In this document: piece after piece, positions 46,352-56,224 of the stretch | How positions within the stretch are numbered: the first letter of the stretch is position 1 | Layout: every line of letters starts with the position of its first letter | Assembly (NCBI RefSeq): GCF_000949385.2 | Contig: NZ_JYKO02000001.1 | Location: 1,884,620-1,948,619 of the forward strand | DNA from: Pseudomonas sp. LFM046 | GTDB lineage: Bacteria; Pseudomonadota; Gammaproteobacteria; Pseudomonadales; Pseudomonadaceae | Direction of reading: 5' to 3' | Length of the DNA stretch: 64,000 nucleotides | Notes under the pieces: generated by a model | Seen by the model: the letters and a program-made list of their open reading frames with translations, nothing else | Told to the model about the DNA's origin: nothing | Databases searched by the model: none | Position numbers and translations under genes: made by a program

Positions 46352-46783
46352 GTGAAACTGCGCCGCATCCAGTCGGGCTTTACGCTCATCGAAATCATGG
46401 TCGTCGTCGTCATCCTCGGCATTCTCGCCGCCCTGGTGGTGCCGCAGGTGATGAGTCGTCCCGACCAGGCCAAGATCACGGTGGCCAAGGGTGACATCAA
46501 GGCCATTGGCGCCGCGCTGGACATGTACAAGCTGGACAACTTCGCCTACCCCAGTACCCAGCAGGGCCTGGAAGCGCTGGTGAGCCGGCCGTCCGGCAAC
46601 CCGCCGGCGAAGAACTGGAACAAGGACGGTTATCTGAAGAAGCTGCCGGTGGACCCATGGGGCAACCCGTACCAGTACCTCTCGCCGGGTAGCAAGGGCG
46701 CCTACGACCTCTATTCCTTCGGGGCCGACGGCAAGGAAGGCGGCAGCGACAACGACTCCGACATCGCCAACTGGGATAACTGA
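46352..46783 (+). CDS. xcpT: XcpT (GspG), major pseudopilin
   Basis: 143 residues from GTG at 46352. The prepilin-type leader is 9 residues, with cleavage expected between G9 and F10 (QSG/FTLIEIMVVVVILGILA) and Glu at +5. After the hydrophobic helix comes the GspG fold with the conserved calcium-loop end (GKEGGSDNDSDIANWDN) and YPSTQQGLEALVSRP. It forms the pseudopilus shaft. It overlaps xcpU by one base (TGATG). Confidence 0.97.
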   Translation: MKLRRIQSGFTLIEIMVVVVILGILAALVVPQVMSRPDQAKITVAKGDIKAIGAALDMYKLDNFAYPSTQQGLEALVSRPSGNPPAKNWNKDGYLKKLPVDPWGNPYQYLSPGSKGAYDLYSFGADGKEGGSDNDSDIANWDN

Positions 46784-47367
46784 TGAACCACGGGCGGCGG
46801 GGCGGCTGCCAGCGGGCTCCCGGCGCCCGGGCGTCAGCGGGCTTTACCCTTATCGAAGTGCTGGTGGTGATGGTCGTCATCGCCTGCCTCGCCGGCCTGG
46901 CCGTGATCAGCTCCGGCGTTGCCGGGCCGTCCCGCGAGCTCAATCAGGAAGCCGAACGCCTGGCGGGCCTGATCGGCTTGCTGGCGGACGAAGCTGTGCT
47001 CGACAACCGAGAGTACGGCCTGCACCTGGAGCGCGACGGTTACCAGGTGTTCTTCTACGACGAAACCCGGGCCCGCTGGCAATTGCTCTCCGAGGAAGGC
47101 CGCCAGTTGCCCGAATGGGCCGAACTCACCTTCGAACTGGACGGCGAGCCGCTGGTGCTGCCGATGCCCGAGAAGGACGTGAAAAAAGCCAAGGGCAAGG
47201 ACAAGGAGCCCGTGCCGCAGCTGATCATCCTTTCCAGTGGTGAGCTCAGTCCGTTCCGCCTGGAATTGGGCGAGCGGCGCAAGGATGGGCTGCGCCTCGA
47301 GCTCTCCAGCGATGGCTTCCGCCTGCCCCGCGTGGAACCGCTGAGCGGCAAGGGGCGTGCCGGATGA
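46783..47367 (+). CDS. xcpU: XcpU (GspH), minor pseudopilin
   Basis: 194 residues with a long 20-residue basic prepilin leader (cleavage after G20, ASAG/FTLIEVLVVMVVIACLA) and Glu at +5. The soluble domain holds a beta-sheet typical of GspH/FimT (YGLHLERDGYQVFFYDE). A Lys-rich loop (EKDVKKAKGKDKEPVPQ, about 126-142) appears to be an insertion. It overlaps xcpV by 4 nt. Confidence 0.94.
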   Translation: MNHGRRGGCQRAPGARASAGFTLIEVLVVMVVIACLAGLAVISSGVAGPSRELNQEAERLAGLIGLLADEAVLDNREYGLHLERDGYQVFFYDETRARWQLLSEEGRQLPEWAELTFELDGEPLVLPMPEKDVKKAKGKDKEPVPQLIILSSGELSPFRLELGERRKDGLRLELSSDGFRLPRVEPLSGKGRAG

Positions 47368-47756
47368 GGCGCAGCCGGGCCTTCACCCTGATCGAAGTGC
47401 TCGTGGCCCTGGCCATCTTCGCCGTGGTCGCCGCCAGCGTGCTCACGGCCAGCGCCCGCAGCTTGCAGATCGCCTCTCGCTTGGAAGACAAGACCCTGGC
47501 CATGTGGATCGCCGACAACCGTCTGACCGAGCTTCAGCTCCGGGAGACGCCGCCGGGCAATGGCCGCGATCAGGGCGAGCTGGACTACGCCGGGCGACGC
47601 TGGGAATGGCTGAGCCAGATCGAAGGCACCAGCGATCCGGCTCTGCGGCGGGTCACCCTGTGGGTGGCGCCGAAAGCCCTGCGCGGAAGCTCGGGGGGCA
47701 AGTTGGAGGAACGCGCCACGGTCCGATTGGTGGGCTTCCTGGGGGGCACGCCATGA
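47364..47756 (+). CDS. xcpV: XcpV (GspI), minor pseudopilin with Ala at -1
   Basis: 130 residues with a 6-residue leader MRRSRA before FTLIEVLVALAIFAVVAAS and Glu at +5. The residue before the prepilin peptidase cleavage site is Ala, not the near-invariant Gly. The GspI domain shows MWIADNRLTELQL and the C-terminal RLVGFLGGTP. It starts the tip complex with XcpU, W and X. It overlaps xcpU and xcpW by 4 nt each. Confidence 0.94.
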   Translation: MRRSRAFTLIEVLVALAIFAVVAASVLTASARSLQIASRLEDKTLAMWIADNRLTELQLRETPPGNGRDQGELDYAGRRWEWLSQIEGTSDPALRRVTLWVAPKALRGSSGGKLEERATVRLVGFLGGTP

Positions 47757-48481
47757 AGCGCGCCGCTGGTTTCACCCTGCTGGAACTGCTGATCGCCATC
47801 GCCATCTTCGCGCTGCTGGCTCTGGGCACCTGGCGCATGCTGGGGGCGGTGTTGGACAGCGACGAAGCCACCCGCGTCCAGGAACAGCAATTGCGTGAAC
47901 TGGTACGGGCCATCTCCGCGTTCGAGCGGGATGTTCGCCAGGTGGTGTCACGACCGGTCCGCGATGCCTACGGCGAATCCCGCGCCGCCATGTTGGGGGA
48001 GCGCGAGGGCGACAGCGACAGCCTCGAATTCACCCGTGGCGGCTGGCGCAATCCCACTGGAGCCCAGCGTTCGCGCATGCAGCGGGTGCGCTGGCAACTG
48101 TCCGGCGAACGCCTGGAGCGGCGCTACTGGACCGTGCTGGACCAGGCCCAGGACAGCCTGCCGAGGGTGCAGGCGGCCCTGGACGGTGTGATGTCCATGA
48201 AGCTTCGCTACCTGGATGATAACGGCGGTTGGCAGGACAGCTGGCCGCCCTCCGGACTGGCGGGGGACGAGCGCCTGGACCGCCTGCCGCGTGCCTTGGA
48301 GCTGACTCTGGAGCACCGTCGCTACGGCGAATTGCGCCGGGTGCTGCGCCTGGTGGACACCCCAGCCCGGCAGCAGCCCCAGGCGGGAGGAGCGGTCCCG
48401 CAGGATGGCCAGCAACAAGCGCCGCAGCAGGGCCAGCAGACGGGCCAGCAGGGCGGTGCCGGCAAGGAGAAGGCGCAATGA
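47753..48481 (+). CDS. xcpW: XcpW (GspJ), minor pseudopilin
   Basis: 242 residues from the ATG at 47753, inside the xcpV stop. The leader is MKRAAG/FTLLELLIAIAIFALLALG with Glu at +5. The GspJ domain has QQLRELVRAISAFERDVRQV and TRGGWRNPTGAQRSRMQRVR. A Gln/Gly/Ala-rich tail (about residues 208-242) is extended and probably disordered. The upstream part of the long open frame (from 47357) is an out-of-frame shadow of xcpV. It overlaps xcpX by 4 nt. Confidence 0.95.
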   Translation: MKRAAGFTLLELLIAIAIFALLALGTWRMLGAVLDSDEATRVQEQQLRELVRAISAFERDVRQVVSRPVRDAYGESRAAMLGEREGDSDSLEFTRGGWRNPTGAQRSRMQRVRWQLSGERLERRYWTVLDQAQDSLPRVQAALDGVMSMKLRYLDDNGGWQDSWPPSGLAGDERLDRLPRALELTLEHRRYGELRRVLRLVDTPARQQPQAGGAVPQDGQQQAPQQGQQTGQQGGAGKEKAQ

Positions 48482-49449
48482 AGCGGCAGGGAGGCGTCGC
48501 GCTGCTGACGGTATTGCTGGTGGTGGCGGTGGTCACCGTGATCTGTGCCGGGCTGATTGCCCGCACCCAGGTGTCCATTCGCTCCAGCGGCAACGAACTG
48601 CACGTGCGTCAGGTGGCCCAGTACGCGCTGGGCGGCGAGGCCCTGGCCAAGGCCATCCTCACCCGCGACCTGCGCCAGGGCGACCCGCGTAATCCCGTGG
48701 ATCACCTGGGCGAAGCCTGGGCGCAGCCCCTGACCACCTTCCAGTTGGACGATGGCGGTTCCCTGAGCGTGCGCATCGAGGACCCCAGCGGCCGCTTCAA
48801 CCTCAACGGACTGGTGCGCGACGGTCGGATCAACGACCAAAGTGTCCGCCAGTTCCGCCGCTTGCTGTTGCGCCTGGGGATCACGGCGCCCTACGCCGAG
48901 CGCCTGGTGGACTGGCTCGATCGTGACGAGGAGCCCTATGGCGGCAACGGCGCCGAAGATAACCAGTACCTGTTGTTGCAGCCGCCGTACCGCGCCGCGA
49001 ACCACGCGATGAGCGACGTGTCCGAGTTGCGCCTAGTGTTAGGCATGACGGAACTGGATTACCGCAAGCTGTTGCCCTTCGTCACTGCGCTGCCAACCGA
49101 CGCATTGCTCAACGTCAACACGGCCAACGCCCTGGTGCTGTCCACCCTGGCCGACAACCTCGATGCCAGCATCGGCGGTTTGCTGGTGGCTGCGCGGGGT
49201 ACTACGGGCTTTCGCACCCTGGATGCCTTCCTCGGCCAGCCGGCACTGGCCGGGATGGGCCTGGAGGCTCAGGGGCTTTCGGTGGGCAGCCACTATTTTC
49301 AGGTGATCAGCGAGGTACGCCTCGCCGGTCGCCGCCAGGTTCTGGTCAGCACCCTGCAGCGCGGCAGCGACGGCAAAGTGCGGACTCTCTATCGTGATCT
49401 CGGGCAGGGCGGCTTGCCGCCGGCGCCCGTCAAGGAGCCGAAGTCATGA
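48478..49449 (+). CDS. xcpX: XcpX (GspK), pseudopilus tip protein
   Basis: 323 residues from the ATG at 48478 (AAGGAGAAGG upstream, inside the xcpW stop). The leader is MKRQGG/VALLTVLLVVAVVTVICAG. Thr, not Glu, is at +5, the norm for GspK, which caps the fibre. The alpha-helical domain follows (FNLNGLVRDGRINDQSVRQF, LVDWLDRDEEPYGGNGAEDN, NVNTANALVLSTLADNLD). The longer open frame to 48229 is a shadow of xcpW. It overlaps xcpY by 4 nt. Confidence 0.95.
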   Translation: MKRQGGVALLTVLLVVAVVTVICAGLIARTQVSIRSSGNELHVRQVAQYALGGEALAKAILTRDLRQGDPRNPVDHLGEAWAQPLTTFQLDDGGSLSVRIEDPSGRFNLNGLVRDGRINDQSVRQFRRLLLRLGITAPYAERLVDWLDRDEEPYGGNGAEDNQYLLLQPPYRAANHAMSDVSELRLVLGMTELDYRKLLPFVTALPTDALLNVNTANALVLSTLADNLDASIGGLLVAARGTTGFRTLDAFLGQPALAGMGLEAQGLSVGSHYFQVISEVRLAGRRQVLVSTLQRGSDGKVRTLYRDLGQGGLPPAPVKEPKS

Positions 49450-50588
49450 CACAGGCTTGCATCTTCCTCCCGGTGGCCGCCTGCACTCAGCTGGACGCCG
49501 AACTGGAGGTGCTGCTCTGGCAGGGGGGCGCCAGTCGTCGCCTGCCATTCGCCAAGGCGCTGGAGGAAGTCGCGCCGCCCTGGCGCCTGATCCTGCCGGT
49601 GGAGGCGGTGACCTGTTGCGCGGTCCGCTTGCCCACGCAAAAGGGGCGTTGGCTGCGTCAGGCGCTGCCGTTCGCGGTGGAGGAGCTGCTGGCCGAGGAG
49701 GTGGAGAGCTTTCACCTGGGGCTGGGCAGCGCCGTGGCTGATGGCCGGCATCGGGTGTTCGCGGTGCGACGTGCCTGGCTGTCGGGTTGGCTGGACCTGG
49801 CCGGTAAGCTCGGCCCGTCGCCATCCGCCATCCAGATCGATGCCGACCTGTTGCCGGAGGAGGGCACCCAACTGCTCTGGCTCGACCAGCGTTGGCTGCT
49901 GGGCGGCGAGGGCAGCGCTCGACTGGGTTTCGACCAGCAGGACTGGCCTCATCTGCGGGATGCCTGCCCGGCACCGCGCATTGGCCGTGCGCCGGCTGAA
50001 CGACAGGGCCTGGACGGTGTGGAAGCGTGGCGTGAGGAAAGCGATCCCTATGCCTGGCTGGCTGCGCAGAACGGCAGCGACCTGGCCCAGGGCGAATTCA
50101 CGCTGAAGGAAGAGCGCCGGCAATGGTCTCGCTGGAAGCCATTGCTGGGGTTGGTCGGCCTCTGGCTGGTGCTGCAATGGGGCTTCAACCTGGTACAGGC
50201 CTGGCAACTTCAGCGCCAGGGCAATACCTACGCCCAGGCCAATGAGGCCCTGTATCGCGAACTGTTCCCCGAGGACAACAAGCTGGTGAATCTGCGGGCG
50301 CAGTTCGACCAGCATCTGGCTGAAGGCTCGACCGCCGGCCAGGGGCGTCTGCTGGCCCTGTTGGGCCAGGCTGCCCAGGCACTGATCTCCGAGGGGGCTC
50401 AAGTACGGGTGCAGCAACTGGACTTCAGCGAAACCCGCGGCGACCTCGCCCTGCAGGTGCAGGCGCCGGGCTTCGATGCCTTGGAGCGGTTGCGGGAGCG
50501 GCTGATCAGCAGCGGGCTTTCGGTGCAGATGGGTTCCGCCAGCCGCGACGACGCCGGCGTCAGTGCACGACTGGTGATAGGAGGATGA
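49446..50588 (+). CDS. xcpY: XcpY (GspL), assembly platform protein
   Basis: 380 residues. The cytoplasmic actin-like domain that binds XcpR is about 1-230 (LPVEAVTCCAVRLPTQKGRW, LPFAVEELLAEEVESFHLGL). One membrane segment lies near 235-255 (PLLGLVGLWLVLQWGFNLVQ). A ferredoxin-like periplasmic domain pairs with XcpZ (VRVQQLDFSETRGDLALQVQ). It overlaps both neighbours by 4 nt, in line with stoichiometric production. Confidence 0.94.
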   Translation: MTQACIFLPVAACTQLDAELEVLLWQGGASRRLPFAKALEEVAPPWRLILPVEAVTCCAVRLPTQKGRWLRQALPFAVEELLAEEVESFHLGLGSAVADGRHRVFAVRRAWLSGWLDLAGKLGPSPSAIQIDADLLPEEGTQLLWLDQRWLLGGEGSARLGFDQQDWPHLRDACPAPRIGRAPAERQGLDGVEAWREESDPYAWLAAQNGSDLAQGEFTLKEERRQWSRWKPLLGLVGLWLVLQWGFNLVQAWQLQRQGNTYAQANEALYRELFPEDNKLVNLRAQFDQHLAEGSTAGQGRLLALLGQAAQALISEGAQVRVQQLDFSETRGDLALQVQAPGFDALERLRERLISSGLSVQMGSASRDDAGVSARLVIGG

Positions 50589-51109
50589 AGATGCTCGACG
50601 CAATCAGGACGCCGCTCCAGGCGCAATGGCAGGCTTCCTCGGTGGGTGCACGCTGGCGTGCCCTGCCGTCCCGGGACCGCATGGCCCTGCTGGGATTGGG
50701 CATTTTCCTCGCATTGGTCCTGCTCTACCTGCTGCTTTGGCTGCCGGCCGAGCGCCGCCTGGCCAGTGCCCGCGAATTCTTCGAAACCCAGCGCAGCCTG
50801 CATGCCTACCTGCAACTTCACGCACCCGAGGCGCGGGCGGTGCAGGGCAAACCCCAGAGTCAGGTGGAGCCGGAGCGCTTGCAGGGGCTGGTCACCGCGA
50901 CGGCGGCTCAACAGGGGCTCGCTGTCGAGCGCATCGAGAGCGATGCGCCCGGCGCCGTGCAGGTGAACCTGCAGCCCGCCGCCTTCCCCAACTTGCTGCG
51001 CTGGCTCGGCGTACTGGAAGGGCAAGGGGTGCGGATCGATGAAGCCGGGATGGACCGCAGCGAAGATGGCCGAGTGACCGCCCGGCTTTCCCTCAAGGTG
51101 GGCGGCTGA
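50585..51109 (+). CDS. xcpZ: XcpZ (GspM), assembly platform protein
   Basis: 174 residues. A short cytoplasmic tail with WRALPSRDRMALLGLGIFLA precedes the membrane helix (about 34-55, LLGLGIFLALVLLYLLLWLP). A coiled-coil/ferredoxin-like periplasmic domain ends the protein (VERIESDAPGAVQVNLQPAA, LLRWLGVLEGQGVRIDEAGM). It is the last gene of the xcpR-Z operon. No clear terminator follows before the tRNA-Val promoter. Confidence 0.94.
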   Translation: MKMLDAIRTPLQAQWQASSVGARWRALPSRDRMALLGLGIFLALVLLYLLLWLPAERRLASAREFFETQRSLHAYLQLHAPEARAVQGKPQSQVEPERLQGLVTATAAQQGLAVERIESDAPGAVQVNLQPAAFPNLLRWLGVLEGQGVRIDEAGMDRSEDGRVTARLSLKVGG

Positions 51110-51210
51110 GGTTGCACCGGAAGAGGGCGGGCGCTTCGAGACGGTGCGTTTGTGCGGCGGCTATGGAATCGTTTGAACGACCGATCTGAAGAAAAATTCC
51201 ATACAGGGTG

Positions 51211-51239
51211 TTGACTTAGCTGATCCCTCTGCGTAAATT
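51211..51239 (+). promoter_or_regulatory. Promoter of the tRNA-Val/Asp operon
   Basis: TTGACT at 51211-51216 and TAAATT at 51234-51239 with a 17-bp spacer, an A-rich stretch upstream (GAAAAATT) and a GC-rich discriminator (GCGCGCC), the pattern of a stable-RNA promoter. Confidence 0.85.
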
Positions 51240-51258
51240 GCGCGCCTCGCAAGGCGAT

Positions 51259-51334
51259 GGGTGGTTAGCTCAGCCGGGAGAGCATCTGCCTTACAAGCAG
51301 AGGGTCGGCGGTTCGATCCCGTCACCACCCACCA
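51259..51334 (+). tRNA. tRNA-Val (TAC)
   Basis: 76-nt cloverleaf GGGTGGTTAGCTCAGCC..., anticodon loop CTTACAA (TAC), T-arm GGTTCGATCCC, acceptor pairs GGGTGGT/ACCACCC, CCA encoded. Confidence 0.97.
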
Positions 51335-51370
51335 TTCCTTGTGAGATTCGGACGAAAGTCCGGCCGACGC

Positions 51371-51447
51371 GCAGCGGTAGTTCAGTCGGTTAGAATACCG
51401 GCCTGTCACGCCGGGGGTCGCGGGTTCGAGTCCCGTCCGCTGCGCCA
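51371..51447 (+). tRNA. tRNA-Asp (GTC), copy 1
   Basis: 77-nt cloverleaf GCAGCGGTAGTTCAGTCGG..., anticodon loop CTGTCAC (GTC), T-arm GGTTCGAGTCC, CCA encoded. A small GGAC-GAAA-GTCC hairpin ends 14 nt upstream. Confidence 0.97.
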
Positions 51448-51549
51448 TATTTCCCATGTTCGAGATGCTCGGGCATGAGGCGGCAAGGTCCACAGGATCA
51501 GGTCGCCAGACGATGCAAAGGTTTCACCGGACGCAAGTCCAGCCGACAC

Positions 51550-51626
51550 GCAGCGGTAGTTCAGTCGGTTAGAATACCGGCCTGTCACGCCGGGGGTCGC
51601 GGGTTCGAGTCCCGTCCGCTGCGCCA
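51550..51626 (+). tRNA. tRNA-Asp (GTC), copy 2
   Basis: Identical 77 nt to copy 1. Its upstream spacer repeats the GGAC-GCAA-GTCC hairpin and AGCCGACAC, so the unit was duplicated with its 5' flank. Confidence 0.97.
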
Positions 51627-51634
51627 TATAGAGA

Positions 51635-51670
51635 AGCCCTCAGGTAGCGATACCTGGGGGCTTTTTCTTT
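51635..51670 (+). terminator. Terminator of the tRNA-Val/Asp operon
   Basis: A 12-bp stem AGCCCTCAGGTA/TACCTGGGGGCT (one G-U) with a GCGA loop, then TTTTTCTTTTCC, 9 nt after the last tRNA. Confidence 0.93.
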
Positions 51671-51810
51671 TCCTGGCTTTCATCCCGCCGCTACGTTCAA
51701 CACGCCAGTAGGGTGCGCCATGCGCACCAGACAGTCCGCGTAGAGGGTACGAGAACGCTCAGCGCTCTCTGGCTGAAGTAATTTTCCCGTCACCTGGAAT
51801 CCTTAGCCTG

Positions 51811-51826
51811 TTGGCATGGTCTTTGT
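51811..51826 (+). promoter_or_regulatory. Sigma-54-like promoter upstream of the 28-codon ORF
   Basis: TTGGCATGGTCTTTGT resembles the RpoN consensus TTGGCACG-N4-TTGCT. The GG of the -24 box is present with the correct 10-bp spacing, but the -12 dinucleotide reads GT in place of GC. It ends 37 nt before the ATG at 51863. Confidence 0.45.
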
Positions 51827-51862
51827 TTTCATGACCTCGACAGACACCAGGAGGAGACCAGG

Positions 51863-51949
51863 ATGGACGATTACCAGGAAGAAATTCTCGATTTCCACGC
51901 CACCGAACAAGACCCGGTGGAGCCCGCCGACGACGCCACTGAAATGTGA
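51863..51949 (+). CDS. Small acidic peptide (28 residues), unknown function
   Basis: A 28-codon ORF (MDDYQEEILDF... to DDATEM, stop TGA 51947-51949) with an excellent ribosome site (GGAGGAG at 51850-51856, 6 nt before ATG). Nine of 28 residues are Asp/Glu plus further acidic positions near both ends; there is no Lys or Arg, so it is strongly anionic. No hydrophobic helix or signal is present. It is tail-to-tail with the AraC gene (stop codons adjacent). Codon use is ordinary for the genome. I do not recognise the peptide. A stable, well-initiated short ORF behind a sigma-54-like promoter is suggestive but unproven. Confidence 0.6.
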   Translation: MDDYQEEILDFHATEQDPVEPADDATEM

Positions 51950-52987
51950 TCAGCCTGCCTGGCGCTGGGCGCGGCGGAACTCCCCGGGAGTGCTGCCGCT
52001 CCAGCGCTTGAAGGCGCGCTGGAAGGCTTCCGCCGAGGCGAAGCCGAGCAGGTAGGCGATTTCGCCAAAGGCCAGTTCCGTGTCGCGGATGTAGGCCATG
52101 GCCAGGTCGCGCCGGGTTTCATTGAGGATGGCGCGGAACTGGGTGCCTTCCTCGGCCAGCTTGCGGCGCAGTGTCCAACTGGGCATCTGCAGGCGCGCCG
52201 CCACCTCCTCCAGGTCCGGCTCCCGCCCGTGCAGCAACGGCCCCAGCAGCTGGGTAATGCGCTCACGCAGGCTGCGGGTGCGGGTCAGCTGCAGCAGTTC
52301 ACGCTCACAGATATCCAGCAGTTGCCGCCAGGTGCTGGGGCAGTGTTCGCGCCCGAGAGTCGCCAGGGTGTCCAGGGATAGGCGCAGCTGATTGGCGCCG
52401 GCCTCGAATTCCACCGGACAACCGAAGTGCTCGGCATAGCGTTCGGCGTAGTCCGGCGCAGGAAATTCGATCTCTACCTTCTCCACCCGGATGCCGCTGC
52501 CGGCCAATTGGCCCAGATAGCTCAGCCAGCCCGCCAGTATCGAATCCACCACGAAGCGGTTATAGGCGTTGTACGGGCTGATGGAATAGAAGCGCAGCCA
52601 GGCGCCTTTGCTGTCTTCGTGGAAGCTGGATTGGCCGCGGTAATTACTGGCGTAGAGCCGTTCGAAGCGGGTCAGGGCGCGAGCCGCTTCCCGCAGGTTC
52701 GGCGCCTGGGCCGCGCAGACGCCCGTAAGGCCCAGGTGCCCCAGGCGGCTCAGGCGTCCCATGGCCAGGCCAAGGGCTGGGTCGCCACTCTGCTGGATGG
52801 CCGCGTGGCCCAGGCGCATGTAGCGCGGAATCGACAGGCGCGCCTGAGGCTCGGCCATCCGAGCAGCATCCAGTCCGAAGCGTTCCAGCAATTCCCCGGG
52901 GCATTGGCCGGCCTCTTCCAGGGCCGCCGCCATGCTATGGACGAAGCCTACGGACAGGTCGCCCAGCTTTACCCGTTGCGGTTTCAT
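51950..52987 (-). CDS. AraC-family transcriptional regulator (OruR/arabinose-binding-like type)
   Basis: 345 residues. The N-terminal domain of the PF12625 type (SVGFVHSMAAALEEAGQCPG, ARLSIPRYMRLGHAAIQQSG) occupies about 1-220. The C-terminal double HTH starts near 235 (EVAARLQMPSWTLRRKLAEE, LAFGEIAYLLGFASAEAFQR, AFKRWSGSTPGEFR). This architecture is shared by OruR and many lipid- or polyketide-associated Pseudomonas regulators. It overlaps the upstream gene's stop by 4 nt, so the two are co-translated. The regulon is unknown; fadH nearby is a plausible but unproven target. Confidence 0.92.
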   Translation of the reverse strand: MKPQRVKLGDLSVGFVHSMAAALEEAGQCPGELLERFGLDAARMAEPQARLSIPRYMRLGHAAIQQSGDPALGLAMGRLSRLGHLGLTGVCAAQAPNLREAARALTRFERLYASNYRGQSSFHEDSKGAWLRFYSISPYNAYNRFVVDSILAGWLSYLGQLAGSGIRVEKVEIEFPAPDYAERYAEHFGCPVEFEAGANQLRLSLDTLATLGREHCPSTWRQLLDICERELLQLTRTRSLRERITQLLGPLLHGREPDLEEVAARLQMPSWTLRRKLAEEGTQFRAILNETRRDLAMAYIRDTELAFGEIAYLLGFASAEAFQRAFKRWSGSTPGEFRRAQRQAG

Positions 52988-53916
52988 CGGGGCTCCAGCC
53001 AGGCATTGAGCAGGTGAGTGCCTGGCGCCTTGCTGGCCTGAGGAGCGGCGGCAGGCGTCAGTTCGCTGCCGGCCGGGGCGTTGTACAGCGGCCAGAGCCG
53101 GCCGCGCAGGAAGAGCGCTTCGCTGGCGCTGCCCTGGCCGTTGTTCAGGGTCACCTGGTTCTGCGGGTAGCCCGGGCTCCAGCTGCGGGTAATGGTGACC
53201 TGGCCGCTGGTGGTTTGCAGGCTTTGCCGGGACTCGCCCCGGGCGCTTTGCGGCCAGGGCTGGCTGAAGGGTTCACCCAGCAGCCGACCATCCGGGGAGA
53301 AGGCGAGCGCCAGGTTGTAGAGGGCGCCGTGGCCGCTACGCAGCTTGCCGTCCTTGAAATAGGGCGAGGGCAGCAGGATGGAGCCGGCGAGGATGGTCAC
53401 CCGGTACTGGCTGGCCAGGCCGCTGAACAGCTTCTGGTAGTCCCGCGCCATGCGTCGTGCCTTGGCGCGCAGCAGCGCCTCTTCCAGGTCCTGGCCCTGG
53501 AGGAACAGGCGACCCAGCAGGGTGGGGTGGCTGAGGGTGAGCAGGCGGCCGGTCTCGGCGAAGGTGCGGGCCTGGTAGAGATGGTGCTTTTCGTCCCGCA
53601 GCAGCAGCCAGGTGCCGATATGGTCGGGCAGGGCGACCACCGTTTTCTCGTTCAGCAGGCCCTTGGCGCGGGCCTGGTCCAGGGCGGCGGCCAGCTTCAT
53701 GCGCAGCAGGTCGGGGTCGCGGTAGTCGCTGGGGTAGAGCGCCGGGCGGATTGCCAGCAGGTTGCCGCTGGTGCCGGCTGCGCCGACGTCGCTGGCGAGG
53801 CTGGCACGCAGGTCGGACAGGTAATGCGCGCGCGGCCGCTCGCCGGTCCAGACCGCATAGGCGGTCATGCAGCTCACCAGGATGGCGGCGATCAGAGGCG
53901 TCAGCAGTTTGCGCAT
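52984..53916 (-). CDS. Exported nitrilase-superfamily-like protein, possibly degenerate
   Basis: 310 residues with a signal peptide or N-terminal anchor (LLTPLIAAILVSCMTAYAVW; a Cys in a lipobox-like VSCM context). The body suggests the carbon-nitrogen hydrolase fold: TVVALPDHIGTWLLLRDEKH where nitrilases have a PE-xx-TG block, and YRVTILAGSILLPSPYFKDG resembling the central sheet. The nitrilase Glu reads as Asp and I see no clear catalytic Cys, so enzymatic activity is doubtful. It is coupled to the AraC gene downstream (ATGA overlap). Confidence 0.55.
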   Translation of the reverse strand: MRKLLTPLIAAILVSCMTAYAVWTGERPRAHYLSDLRASLASDVGAAGTSGNLLAIRPALYPSDYRDPDLLRMKLAAALDQARAKGLLNEKTVVALPDHIGTWLLLRDEKHHLYQARTFAETGRLLTLSHPTLLGRLFLQGQDLEEALLRAKARRMARDYQKLFSGLASQYRVTILAGSILLPSPYFKDGKLRSGHGALYNLALAFSPDGRLLGEPFSQPWPQSARGESRQSLQTTSGQVTITRSWSPGYPQNQVTLNNGQGSASEALFLRGRLWPLYNAPAGSELTPAAAPQASKAPGTHLLNAWLEPR

Positions 53917-53995
53917 GGGAATTCCGGAAATTCTGGATGCCGCTCAGGGTAGGGGAGGCAGTGGGGATTGCCAAGGGTGACTGTCAGTTTGGGTC

Positions 53996-54009
53996 AGTAA
54001 CTTGTTACT
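53996..54009. promoter_or_regulatory. Palindrome AGTAAC-TT-GTTACT upstream of fadH
   Basis: A perfect 6-bp inverted repeat with a 2-nt centre between the divergent exported protein gene and fadH, 112 nt before the fadH start. It is a plausible dimeric-regulator operator (TetR/GntR-type size); it does not match the GAAAC-N4-GTTTC PsrA site. Confidence 0.45.
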
Positions 54010-54021
54010 TCCGATCATTGA

Positions 54022-56157
<2,136 letters not shown>

Positions 56158-56165
56158 TCCCCTCC

Positions 56166-56195
56166 GCCGCCCGGTTCCCCGCCGGGCGGCTTTCC
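56166..56195 (+). terminator. Terminator of fadH
   Basis: A 9-bp stem GCCGCCCGG/CCGGGCGGC with a 7-nt loop followed by TTTCC, 8 nt after the fadH stop. Confidence 0.75.
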
Positions 56196-56224
56196 CTCCA
56201 GTTCCAACCACGTCACAATTTCGT

